DNA of 5,692 nt from Ignavibacteriaceae bacterium (GCA_023231105.1 JALNWB010000212.1:1-5692); one strand, 5' to 3'. Counted from the first letter of the stretch, positions 1 to 5,692 are shown. Notes: a model not told the origin generated them from the letters alone. A program made the numbers and translations.

Positions 1-2100
1 TAATCCGAACAACGCGATAGAAATTAAGTAACTTATGAATAAAGAAGCTGAAGCGCTTGCGGCTATTTTTGCATCATCGGTCATTCCCGTAACAAGACTG
101 ATTGGAGCGGAAAGAAACGCAAAAGCTAAAGCGAATGAAAAAATTCCGATAAAAATATTGAACATTCCGGTTTGCGCATACTGTGTACAAATTTTTACAA
201 CTTCTTTTGATTTCTCTGTAGAAGCGCTTTTGCTCGCGGTTTCATCCAACTGAATATTTTGTTTGATATATTCAACTGCGCGGTATGCGCCGGTTGTAAC
301 CGCTTGTATTGATGCGCCGGTAAACCAATAGATCACAGCACCGCCGGCAAGAAATCCTAAAATTGAATACGGGTTGAGTAGATTCAAAATTGTTTCCGGT
401 TTTACGCCGAGTACATTTTGAATAACTAAAATTAAAGAGAAGATCATCGTAGTTGCGCCTACAACAGCCGTTCCAATTAAAACCGGCTTTGCCGTTGCCT
501 TAAATGTATTTCCAGCTCCGTCATTCGCTTCAAGATAATGTTTTGCCTTTTCAAAATCCGGTTTGAATCCGAAATCTTTTTCAATTTGTTTATCAACGCC
601 GTCAATACTTTCAATTAAAGAAAGTTCATAAATTGATTGAGCATTATCAGTAACCGGACCATAACTATCAACAGCAATGGTAACCGGTCCCATTCCTAAA
701 AATCCAAAAGCGACAAGACCAAAAGCAAAAATGGAAGGATAGATCATAAAGGCATTAAGTCCAAACGTACTGGCAAAATAAGCCGTGAACATCAATAAAA
801 TGAAAACCATTCCCATCCATAACGCGCTGAAATTTCCGGCAACTAATCCGGAAAGAATTGTTAATGAAGCTCCTCCTTCGCGCGAAGCGGAAACAATTTC
901 GTTCACGTGTTTGGATTTTGGACTTGTAAATATTTTTGTGAATTCAGGAATCAATGCCGCGCCGAGCGTTCCGCAGCTTATAATAATTGATAAGGTGAGC
1001 CAAAGATTATTTGGCAGGTGACCGATTAATAAGCTGCTTGTTCCAAATGTTACAAGTATTGAAAGAAGTGAAGTGATCCAGACCAATGAAGTTAGCGGCG
1101 CTTCAAAATCAAATTCATCTTTATGACCATAGCGGATTTGGCTGAATACACGATTCACACCAAAAGCTACAATCGAAGTAATGATCATCATGATTCTCAT
1201 AGCAAATATCCACGTCAACAATTCGGTTTGATTCGGGATATCCTTTACTGCAAGAACGATAAAACTGATTAACGCAACACCGGTAACGCCGTATGTTTCA
1301 AATCCATCGGCAGTAGGACCAACGCTGTCGCCCGCATTGTCACCAACGCAATCGGCAATAACACCGGGATTTCTCGGATCGTCTTCTTTTATTTTGAAAA
1401 CGATTTTCATTAAGTCGGAACCAATATCGGCAATCTTCGTAAAGATACCACCGGCAATTCTTAATGCGCTTGCGCCAAGCGATTCGCCAATAGCAAAGCC
1501 AATAAAACTTGCGCCCGCAAATTCTCGCGGAACAAAAAGAAGAATAATTAACATCATTATTAATTCAACGCAGATAAGCATAACGCCAATGCTCATTCCG
1601 GCATCAAGAGGAATGTTTAAGAGTTTAATCGGTTTTCTTTCAAGTGAAGCAAAAGCCATTCTGCTGTTTGCAAGGGTGTTCATTCTTATTCCAAACCAGG
1701 CAACACCATAAGAGCCAAGAATTCCAACCACCGTCCAGCTTAGGATCAACAAAACGCCGCCGATCGAGTTGCCTTGAAGATAACCAAAATAAAATGCGAC
1801 GCAGACTGCAATAAAAACAAATAGTACAATCAGAAGTTTTCCTTGTTGTACAAGGTAAGTTTTTGAAGTTTCAAAAATGATTTGTGCAACATCAAGCATG
1901 GATTGATGAGCGCGTAAATTTTTAACTTTAATAAATTGATAGACCCCGAATCCGAGCCCAAGCAAACAGACTACTATCCCTATAAGGAGAAGATTATTTT
2001 GATTCGCAGATAGAGTTGGAATTTTGAGATTCGCTTCACTTGCAAAAGTGAAAATTGGAGAAAAAAGAAAAAAAACAAAGAAAGAAATTTTGTTCCTCAT
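1..2100 (-). CDS. hppA: Membrane-bound ion-translocating pyrophosphatase, divergent type (3' end outside window)
   Basis: This integral membrane enzyme hydrolyses PPi and uses the energy to export H+ and/or Na+ across the cytoplasmic membrane. The frame is open from the ATG at 2100 to base 1, giving 700 residues. The C-terminal part, where the family has its GGAWDNAK motif, lies outside. A leader-like hydrophobic N-terminus (about residues 6-20, ending FTFAS) precedes the first family helix (38-58). Active-site motifs are visible: TKIADIGSD (221-229), EDDPRNPGVIAD (239-250), GDNAGDSVG (253-261), ADGFETYG (264-271), DSYGPVTDNAQ (478-488) and GNTFKATAK (530-538). These are recognisable but differ from canonical sequences (GADLVGKVE, GDNVGDVAG, TDNAGGIAEM). 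They resemble the divergent Na+-regulated H+-pumping group described from Chlorobium, as I recall it. Lys534 occupies the position that marks K+-independent enzymes. AGAGGA (2104-2109) lies 3 bases before the ATG. The 83-base gap to pth holds no convincing terminator, and only a weak possible -10 (2145-2152). The family is secure; the pumped ion cannot be settled from the sequence. Confidence 0.95.
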   Translation of the reverse strand, partial: MRNKISFFVFFLFSPIFTFASEANLKIPTLSANQNNLLLIGIVVCLLGLGFGVYQFIKVKNLRAHQSMLDVAQIIFETSKTYLVQQGKLLIVLFVFIAVCVAFYFGYLQGNSIGGVLLILSWTVVGILGSYGVAWFGIRMNTLANSRMAFASLERKPIKLLNIPLDAGMSIGVMLICVELIMMLIILLFVPREFAGASFIGFAIGESLGASALRIAGGIFTKIADIGSDLMKIVFKIKEDDPRNPGVIADCVGDNAGDSVGPTADGFETYGVTGVALISFIVLAVKDIPNQTELLTWIFAMRIMMIITSIVAFGVNRVFSQIRYGHKDEFDFEAPLTSLVWITSLLSILVTFGTSSLLIGHLPNNLWLTLSIIISCGTLGAALIPEFTKIFTSPKSKHVNEIVSASREGGASLTILSGLVAGNFSALWMGMVFILLMFTAYFASTFGLNAFMIYPSIFAFGLVAFGFLGMGPVTIAVDSYGPVTDNAQSIYELSLIESIDGVDKQIEKDFGFKPDFEKAKHYLEANDGAGNTFKATAKPVLIGTAVVGATTMIFSLILVIQNVLGVKPETILNLLNPYSILGFLAGGAVIYWFTGASIQAVTTGAYRAVEYIKQNIQLDETASKSASTEKSKEVVKICTQYAQTGMFNIFIGIFSFALAFAFLSAPISLVTGMTDDAKIAASASASLFISYLISIALFGL

Positions 2101-2183
2101 AAGTCCTCTTGTTGAATTTTATTGATCGAAACACAGTTATTTTGTAAAGATACCCTTCTTAACTTTTACCTTCTAAATCCAAA

Positions 2184-2774
2184 TTATTTTGGGGGTTTTG
2201 TATTTGTATTGTTCAAACGGCTATTGATGTCGTACATCGCTTTTTCGCCGATTTCAATAAAAGCTTTTACCATATCCAACGAAGTTTCCAGAACGGGTTC
2301 AACCCGTTTCATCGCTTCATAATCAAAACTGCTAAGGACAAAACGAACCATTTCGCCGCTTTTAAATCTATTACCTACGCCAATTCTTAAACGGGAAAAG
2401 TTTTGTGAATTCAGGTGATAAATGATAGATTTAATTCCGTTATGTCCGCCGTCTCCGCCGCTTTTTCTTATTTTGAATAATCCCTCTTCAAGATTAATAT
2501 CATCATAGACAATAAGAACATCATCGGGAACGAGCGAAAGATTTTCCATTACCTGTGCAACGGCAACGCCTGAAAGGTTTACAAATGTTGTGGGTTTGAT
2601 AAGAACAAAAGAGGCGTCGCCAAGACGCCCTCTTGCTTCCTGATAACTAAATAATGATTGAGAAAATTTCAGACCAAACTTATCCGCTAAATAATCTAAA
2701 AAGATATACCCGATATTGTGGCGGGTGAGTTGGTACTTATCCCCCGGATTACCTATTCCAATTATTGCTTTCAC
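2184..2774 (-). CDS. pth: Peptidyl-tRNA hydrolase (Pth)
   Basis: This cytosolic enzyme cleaves the ester bond of peptidyl-tRNAs that drop off ribosomes, releasing tRNA for reuse. The 196-residue length is typical. Family motifs are in order: IGIGNPGDKY (5-14) with Asn9, TRHNIGY with the catalytic His19, KPTTFVNLSG (60-69) with Asn66, VYDDINLEEG (89-98) with the supporting Asp92, GGDGGHNGIKSI (106-117) with Asn112, and RLRIGVG (128-134). One oddity is Val65, where Escherichia coli has Met67 in the peptide-binding pocket. The start codon is GTG at 2774-2772; it is chosen because it gives the family N-terminus (MKAIIGIGNPG) and because no better codon lies nearby. It begins 5 bases after the rplY stop, with only a short AGG (2779-2781) as ribosome-binding sequence, so translation is probably coupled to rplY. 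The last residues (NNTNTKPPK) form a short, probably disordered tail. Confidence 0.97.
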   Translation of the reverse strand: MKAIIGIGNPGDKYQLTRHNIGYIFLDYLADKFGLKFSQSLFSYQEARGRLGDASFVLIKPTTFVNLSGVAVAQVMENLSLVPDDVLIVYDDINLEEGLFKIRKSGGDGGHNGIKSIIYHLNSQNFSRLRIGVGNRFKSGEMVRFVLSSFDYEAMKRVEPVLETSLDMVKAFIEIGEKAMYDINSRLNNTNTKPPK

Positions 2775-2779
2775 GTGAC

Positions 2780-3412
2780 CTATTCTTCTTCAGATTTTTC
2801 TTTACCTTTACCAATAATTTCCGGCTCTTTTGGAGCTTCAGCTCCAGGCTCGGCTTCTTTAACTACTTTCGGTGGTACTACACCAACGATAACAGAATCT
2901 TCTGCATGTAAAATTTCAGCATTTTCAATCTTTAAATCAGCAACGTGAATTGATGAACCGATCTTCAGATTGCCAATGTTGATCTCAATATGCTCGGGGA
3001 TTTGGTTAGGCAAACAAAGAATGGTAAGTTTGTGCATAAATTCTTGCAGCTGTCCACCTTCTCTAACGCCGGTAGGAGTGCCAAGAAATTGTATCGGAAT
3101 ATCAATTTCAATCTTTTGGCCTGCAACAATTCCCAATAAATCAAAATGAATAACTTTGTCGGTTACCGGATCAAATTGGTAATCTTTCAATACACAATCA
3201 AATTCTTTTTGATTATCGAGCACTAAATTAATGAGATGAGTTTTTGTAGTAAAAACTAAAGAGTTGATGGCGCTTGCTGCAACATCAACGGTAATTGGTT
3301 CAATTCCTTTAGCATAAAGCACACCGGGTACTCTTGCAGAATTTCGCAACTGCGTTTTAGACGATTTGCTTAAGTTTTGTCTTACATTACCATTTAAGGC
3401 TATTTTTTCCAT
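2780..3412 (-). CDS. rplY: 50S ribosomal protein L25, long Ctc/TL5 form
   Basis: This protein binds 5S rRNA in the large ribosomal subunit; the long form is also called general stress protein Ctc or TL5. At 210 residues it has the two-domain architecture. The N-terminal L25 domain spans about 1-92, with RVPGVLYAKG (27-36) and the FDPVTDKVIHFDLL stretch (80-93). The C-terminal TL5 beta domain spans about 100-181, with GVREGGQLQE (115-124), CLPNQIPEHIEI (133-144) and IGSSIHVADL (151-160). A low-complexity charged tail rich in Glu, Lys and Pro follows (182-210) and is probably disordered. The ATG at 3412 is preceded by a strong AAGGAG (3418-3423) with 5-base spacing, which fixes the start. It lies 24 bases downstream of prs and 5 bases upstream of pth. 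The prs-rplY-pth order is common in bacteria and supports all three calls. Confidence 0.97.
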   Translation of the reverse strand: MEKIALNGNVRQNLSKSSKTQLRNSARVPGVLYAKGIEPITVDVAASAINSLVFTTKTHLINLVLDNQKEFDCVLKDYQFDPVTDKVIHFDLLGIVAGQKIEIDIPIQFLGTPTGVREGGQLQEFMHKLTILCLPNQIPEHIEINIGNLKIGSSIHVADLKIENAEILHAEDSVIVGVVPPKVVKEAEPGAEAPKEPEIIGKGKEKSEEE

Positions 3413-3436
3413 GAGGTCTCCTTTTGGTTAATTAAA

Positions 3437-4381
3437 TTAACCTTTATCTACGTCAAACAATGAACTAATAGATTCGTTTTTATATGTTCTGATAATTGCT
3501 TCGGCAAATAAATCCGAAGCAGTGCAAATTTCAATTTTTTCCGATTGATTTCCCGGCGTCAAAGGAATTGTATCCGAGACGAACAACTTTTCTAAAGCTG
3601 AATTATTTAATTTTTCAACCGCATTTCCAGAAAGCAAAGCATGAGTAACAGAGCCGAAAATTCTTTTTGCTCCTTTTGCTTTTAAGGCTTCAATTGCAAC
3701 GCAAAACGTTCCTGCTGTGTCAATTAAGTCGTCAACAAGCAGCACATCTTTTCCGCCAACATCGCCAATGATATTTGTTACTTCAGCTTGATTTTGTACC
3801 GGTCTGCGTTTATCAATAACCACCAAACTCGCATTAAGTTTTTTCGCGTATGAGCGAGCCATTTTTATTCCGCCAACATCGGGAGAGACGACTACAAGAT
3901 TATCACTTATCTCTGCCAAATTACTTAAAAAAATTGAAGATCCGAATAGATGGTCCAACGGAATATCAAAAAACCCTTGAATCTGTGCTGCATGCAAATC
4001 CATAGTCATTACGCGGTCGGCGCCGGCTTTAGTAATCAGATTTGCAACCAATTTAGCCGTAATGGAAACTCTCGGTTGATCTTTCCGATCTTGCCTTGCA
4101 TAACCAAAATAAGGAAGAACAGCGGTAATTTTTTTAGCGGATGCTCTCCGGGCAGCATCAATCATTATCAACAATTCTAATAAATTTTCCGCAGGAGTAT
4201 TAGTTGATTGAATAATAAACATCTCCGAACCGCGGATATTTTCACCGTATTTTACCCAAATTTCTCCATCGCTGAAGCGTTTGGAAACGACAGAACCTAA
4301 CTCATTCCCTGTTTTTTGCGCAATCTTTTCAGCCAGAGTCCTATTAGACGAACCGGAAAAAATTTTTATGTTAAGACTCAT
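3437..4381 (-). CDS. prs: Ribose-phosphate pyrophosphokinase (PRPP synthetase)
   Basis: This cytosolic enzyme transfers pyrophosphate from ATP to ribose 5-phosphate, making PRPP for purine, pyrimidine, NAD, histidine and tryptophan synthesis. The 314-residue length matches the class I family. Visible motifs are the N-terminal IKIFSGSSN (5-13), FSDGEIWV (36-43), the catalytic flexible loop around YARQDRKDQPR (94-104), the metal/ATP-binding DLHAAQIQGFFDIP (128-141), DKRR (190-193), and the ribose-5-phosphate/PRPP loop VDDLIDTAGT (216-225). The usual KARPREPITAK of the loop reads KDQPRVSITAK here, a modest change that keeps the Pro-Arg pair. The ATG at 4381 gives the family N-terminus but has no clear Shine-Dalgarno (upstream AAGAAATACTCC). 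It is the first gene of the prs-rplY-pth cluster. The strong promoter at 4416-4444 would give a leader of about 28 bases. Confidence 0.98.
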   Translation of the reverse strand: MSLNIKIFSGSSNRTLAEKIAQKTGNELGSVVSKRFSDGEIWVKYGENIRGSEMFIIQSTNTPAENLLELLIMIDAARRASAKKITAVLPYFGYARQDRKDQPRVSITAKLVANLITKAGADRVMTMDLHAAQIQGFFDIPLDHLFGSSIFLSNLAEISDNLVVVSPDVGGIKMARSYAKKLNASLVVIDKRRPVQNQAEVTNIIGDVGGKDVLLVDDLIDTAGTFCVAIEALKAKGAKRIFGSVTHALLSGNAVEKLNNSALEKLFVSDTIPLTPGNQSEKIEICTASDLFAEAIIRTYKNESISSLFDVDKG

Positions 4382-4415
4382 GGAGTATTTCTTAATTGAG
4401 TAAAATTAGTAAACA

Positions 4416-4444
4416 AATATAAAGATTAACCTTTGTTAAGTCAA
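4416..4444 (-). promoter_or_regulatory. Promoter of prs (and probably rplY-pth)
   Basis: On the minus strand, TTGACT (4444-4439) and TATATT (4421-4416) are separated by exactly 17 bases, each one mismatch from the sigma-70 consensus. The -10 box continues as TATATTTG (4421-4414), which fits the Bacteroidetes -7 consensus TAnnTTTG, with a TTG 20 bases upstream. The predicted transcript start is near 4409, about 28 bases before the prs ATG. The match is seen directly; activity is inferred. Confidence 0.75.
4426..4439. repeat. Dyad symmetry TTAAC-N4-GTTAA inside the prs promoter
   Basis: Two perfect 5-base inverted arms (4426-4430 and 4435-4439) flank CTTT. The dyad lies in the spacer of the prs promoter and touches its -35 box, so a protein bound here would block polymerase. 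The arms are short and AT-rich, so chance is a real possibility. Confidence 0.35.
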
Positions 4445-4449
4445 CAAAT

Positions 4450-4461
4450 TTAGAGCTCTAA
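4450..4461. repeat. Perfect 12-base palindrome TTAGAGCTCTAA upstream of the prs -35
   Basis: This self-complementary sequence starts 5 bases upstream of the prs -35 box. Its centre is about 46 bases upstream of the predicted transcript start, a position often used by regulators next to the -35. It also lies between the two divergent genes. No known operator is recognised, and the role is inferred from position only. Confidence 0.4.
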
Positions 4462-4530
4462 TATATTTAAAAATTGACGAAAAACTCAAAAAAGACGTAC
4501 TAAATTCGGCTTCCTTCCAAAATGGGGAAA

Positions 4531-4536
4531 AAGGAG
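4531..4536 (+). promoter_or_regulatory. Shine-Dalgarno AAGGAG before an upstream in-frame ATG (4546)
   Basis: AAGGAG is followed after 9 bases by ATG at 4546, in the same frame as the membrane-protein gene that I start at 4684. It is the best ribosome-binding sequence on the plus strand here. If used, it would add 46 residues before Met4684, leaving the first membrane segment about 60 residues from the N-terminus. It could instead serve an older or alternative start. Confidence 0.45.
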
Positions 4537-4646
4537 ATTTACAACATGCATCAAATGGAAAAATCGTTCATTTATAAAGAAAGGTCGGTAGATTTTTTAT
4601 TGATTTTTGGGGAGAGCCACATCTATTTCCGCCAATCAAACCCTAT

Positions 4647-4654
4647 TAATTTTG
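4647..4654 (+). promoter_or_regulatory. Possible Bacteroidetes-type -7 box for the membrane-protein gene
   Basis: TAATTTTG fits TAnnTTTG and lies 29 bases before the ATG at 4684, so a transcript would start near 4661 with a short leader. No TTG element lies at the expected distance upstream, so this is a half-match. It favours the 4684 start over 4546. Confidence 0.3.
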
Positions 4655-4683
4655 TATTTTTACCACTGAAAAAAGATAGAGTA

Positions 4684-5463
4684 ATGGAAAATCCGAAGGA
4701 TGCTGTGCAGAAACAAAAATTAATCTTATGGCTTTCGGCAGTACTGCTTGCCGTGCTGCTTAGTTATTTTAAAAGCGTAACCTCCGCCGATTACCCGGTT
4801 TCGGGAACAATTGCGATCAACGGAGAAAAGGTAACTTATGCTTTTGATAAAAAATTCAACGGAAAGAGTGATTTCAAAATCTCTTTGCGTACGGATTCAA
4901 ATAAATTAACCGGTTTTGTTGTCTGGTATAAAAACAATTCACCTATAAAAGACACTGTTCAATTAAAAAAAGAAGATGGATTTCTTTCTTGTTCAATTCC
5001 GCAGCAAAAACCGGGTACGGAAATTTTGTATAAAGTTTTTCTACAAAGCAACAATTCGATTACGCAGATTCCGCCGGGACAGATGCTGCAAACTAAGTTT
5101 TGGGGATTCGTACCGGCGTCAATAAGTTCAACGCTAATTGTTACTTTTTTTCTCGGATTACTGCTTAGCATCCGCATTGGACTAACATTTTTTGAGACGC
5201 GACCGAAAGCGAAAACATTCGCAATTTTTACGCTCATCTCGTTTAGTTTGTATGGGCTGTTTTTAGTTCCGGTTAAACGGTTGTTTGAACTCGGCGCGGT
5301 TAATCAAGCTCCGCCGCAAATGTTTGAAATGTTTTCTCTGCCTCATCTGGCTTTCGCGTTTCTGTGGTTAGTGGTTTCAATCGGTATGTTTAATTCGAAG
5401 AATAAAATCTGGAACGTCGCCGGAGCGGTCGCAACGGTAATTGCTTATCTTTTCATTCGCTAA
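4684..5463 (+). CDS. Unrecognised membrane protein: N-terminal anchor, periplasmic beta-rich domain, four C-terminal helices
   Basis: I do not recognise this 259-residue protein. A short charged N-terminus (MENPKDAVQKQK) precedes a signal-anchor helix (about 13-29). Then comes a soluble segment (about 31-143) of alternating hydrophobic/polar strands with GTIAINGEKVTYAF (41-54), LYKVFLQSNN (115-124) and PPGQML (130-135); it could be a beta-sandwich, probably periplasmic. Four hydrophobic segments follow: about 146-168, 178-196, 219-236 and 243-257. A loop with PPQMFEMFSLPH (210-221) precedes the fourth helix of the protein. I see no catalytic motif, haem CXXCH or lipobox. I chose the ATG at 4684 because it puts a normal signal-anchor at the N-terminus. 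The frame stays open to 4504, and ATG 4546 has a better ribosome-binding site, so a protein of 305 residues is possible. It is transcribed away from prs and overlaps holA tail to tail. The coding call is secure; the start is not. Confidence 0.8.
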   Translation: MENPKDAVQKQKLILWLSAVLLAVLLSYFKSVTSADYPVSGTIAINGEKVTYAFDKKFNGKSDFKISLRTDSNKLTGFVVWYKNNSPIKDTVQLKKEDGFLSCSIPQQKPGTEILYKVFLQSNNSITQIPPGQMLQTKFWGFVPASISSTLIVTFFLGLLLSIRIGLTFFETRPKAKTFAIFTLISFSLYGLFLVPVKRLFELGAVNQAPPQMFEMFSLPHLAFAFLWLVVSIGMFNSKNKIWNVAGAVATVIAYLFIR

Positions 5464-5692
5464 AGATCGCTTGAAGTAACAGCAGAAGAATGGTTTTATG
5501 ATCGGTTGAAGTTGATTTTACAGCAACATCACTTTCAAACAGCACTCTGCTAATTTCTAAAAGTTTGGCATCGCTGAAATATTTTCTCGCAGCGATAAAG
5601 TTTTTCAAGTAATAGGGATGCGTGCCGACAACTCTAGCTATCATTTGTTCGGGAAGTTTTTGTTCCAGCATTTCGGGAATTTGCATCAGCGA
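5453..5692 (-). CDS. holA: DNA polymerase III subunit delta, C-terminal end (5' end outside window)
   Basis: The delta subunit opens the beta sliding clamp as part of the clamp-loader complex during replication. Only the last 79 residues are visible. The frame is open through the right edge (TCG CTG before the internal ATG at 5686), so that ATG is very unlikely to be the true start. The visible part matches the end of the HolA helical collar domain: HPYYLKNFIAARKYFS, a helix LLEISRVLFESDVAVKS, then a short variable loop and ILLLLLQAIFSE at the terminus. This corresponds to the family pattern HPF-x-x-KK-x-x-x-QARKFS, LLEADLALKSG and a closing leucine-rich helix. It ends with TGA at 5455-5453, inside the last codons of the convergent membrane-protein gene. 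The assignment rests on a short region recognised from memory, so it is good but not certain. Confidence 0.82.
   Translation of the reverse strand, partial: SLMQIPEMLEQKLPEQMIARVVGTHPYYLKNFIAARKYFSDAKLLEISRVLFESDVAVKSTSTDHKTILLLLLQAIFSE

Larger units (their letters stand above)
4382..4683. other. Divergent intergenic region between prs and the membrane-protein gene
   Basis: About 300 AT-rich bases lie between the prs start and the preferred start of the plus-strand gene. The left part (4414-4461) holds the prs promoter and two dyads. The middle has a weak plus-strand promoter candidate, TTGACG (4474-4479) with TACTAA (4498-4503) at 18-base spacing. From 4504 onward the frame of the membrane-protein gene is open with no stop, and it contains a good ribosome-binding site at 4531-4536 and ATGs at 4522, 4546 and 4555. 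A TAATTTTG box lies at 4647-4654. I see no tRNA, hairpin terminator or riboswitch. Confidence 0.6.

Noticed and set aside
1337..1711. Plus-strand open frame of 124 codons, and smaller ones at 35-253 and 785-1021
   Set aside because: They lie antisense to hppA, whose minus-strand frame carries conserved pyrophosphatase motifs throughout. Their translations show no family features.
2101..2190. Possible terminator hairpin after pth (CCAAA-ATAA-TTTGG across the stop codon)
   Set aside because: The stem has only five mostly A/T pairs and no following T-run, too weak to call an intrinsic terminator.
2718..2948. Plus-strand open frame across the pth/rplY junction, and another at 2122-2322
   Set aside because: Both are antisense shadows of well-supported pth and rplY coding sequence, with no ribosome-binding site or recognisable protein.
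3950..4180. Plus-strand open frame inside prs
   Set aside because: It is antisense to conserved PRPP synthetase motifs and is not a credible protein.
4959..5237. Minus-strand open frame opposite the membrane-protein gene
   Set aside because: The plus strand here encodes clear transmembrane segments in one long frame. The minus-strand peptide has no coherent features and no ribosome-binding site.
5684..5692. Start of a small 77-residue protein at ATG 5686
   Set aside because: The frame stays open to the window edge, and the peptide matches the C-terminus of HolA, so the ATG is internal.
1..5692. CRISPR array, insertion sequence, tRNA, riboswitch or phage genes
   Set aside because: No spaced direct repeats, transposase motifs, cloverleaf sequence or phage-like proteins were seen on either strand.

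Overview
The window looks like ordinary chromosomal DNA from a moderately AT-rich bacterium of the Bacteroidetes/Chlorobi/Ignavibacteria neighbourhood. That placement is an inference. It rests on a promoter upstream of prs that carries the Bacteroidetes-type TAnnTTTG box, and on a membrane pyrophosphatase of the divergent kind I associate with Chlorobium-like organisms. I see no mobile element, CRISPR array, rRNA or tRNA, and no sign of recent transfer.

Layout. Four genes lie head to tail on the minus strand, read from right to left. They are prs (PRPP synthetase, 4381-3437), rplY/ctc (ribosomal protein L25, 3412-2780), pth (peptidyl-tRNA hydrolase, GTG start, 2774-2184) and hppA (membrane ion-pumping pyrophosphatase, starting at 2100 and running off the left edge with 700 residues visible). 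The gaps are 24, 5 and 83 bases. The first three form a tight cluster of a kind common in bacteria, probably driven by the strong promoter at 4416-4444. hppA may be read through or may have its own start. To the right of prs lies a divergent intergenic region with two dyad symmetries. It is followed by a plus-strand gene for an unrecognised membrane protein with five predicted transmembrane segments (4684-5463, with an alternative start at 4546). That gene converges on, and overlaps by 11 bases, the 3' end of a minus-strand gene that I read as holA (DNA polymerase III delta subunit), which enters from the right edge.

How the genes fit together. prs makes PRPP for nucleotide and amino-acid synthesis, L25 binds 5S rRNA in the ribosome, and Pth recycles peptidyl-tRNAs. 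The pyrophosphatase turns PPi, a product of PRPP use, tRNA charging and polymerisation, into an ion gradient. I see no wholly new system. The points most worth a second look are the altered pyrophosphatase motifs, the promoter and dyads upstream of prs, the start of the unknown membrane protein, and the convergent overlap with holA.
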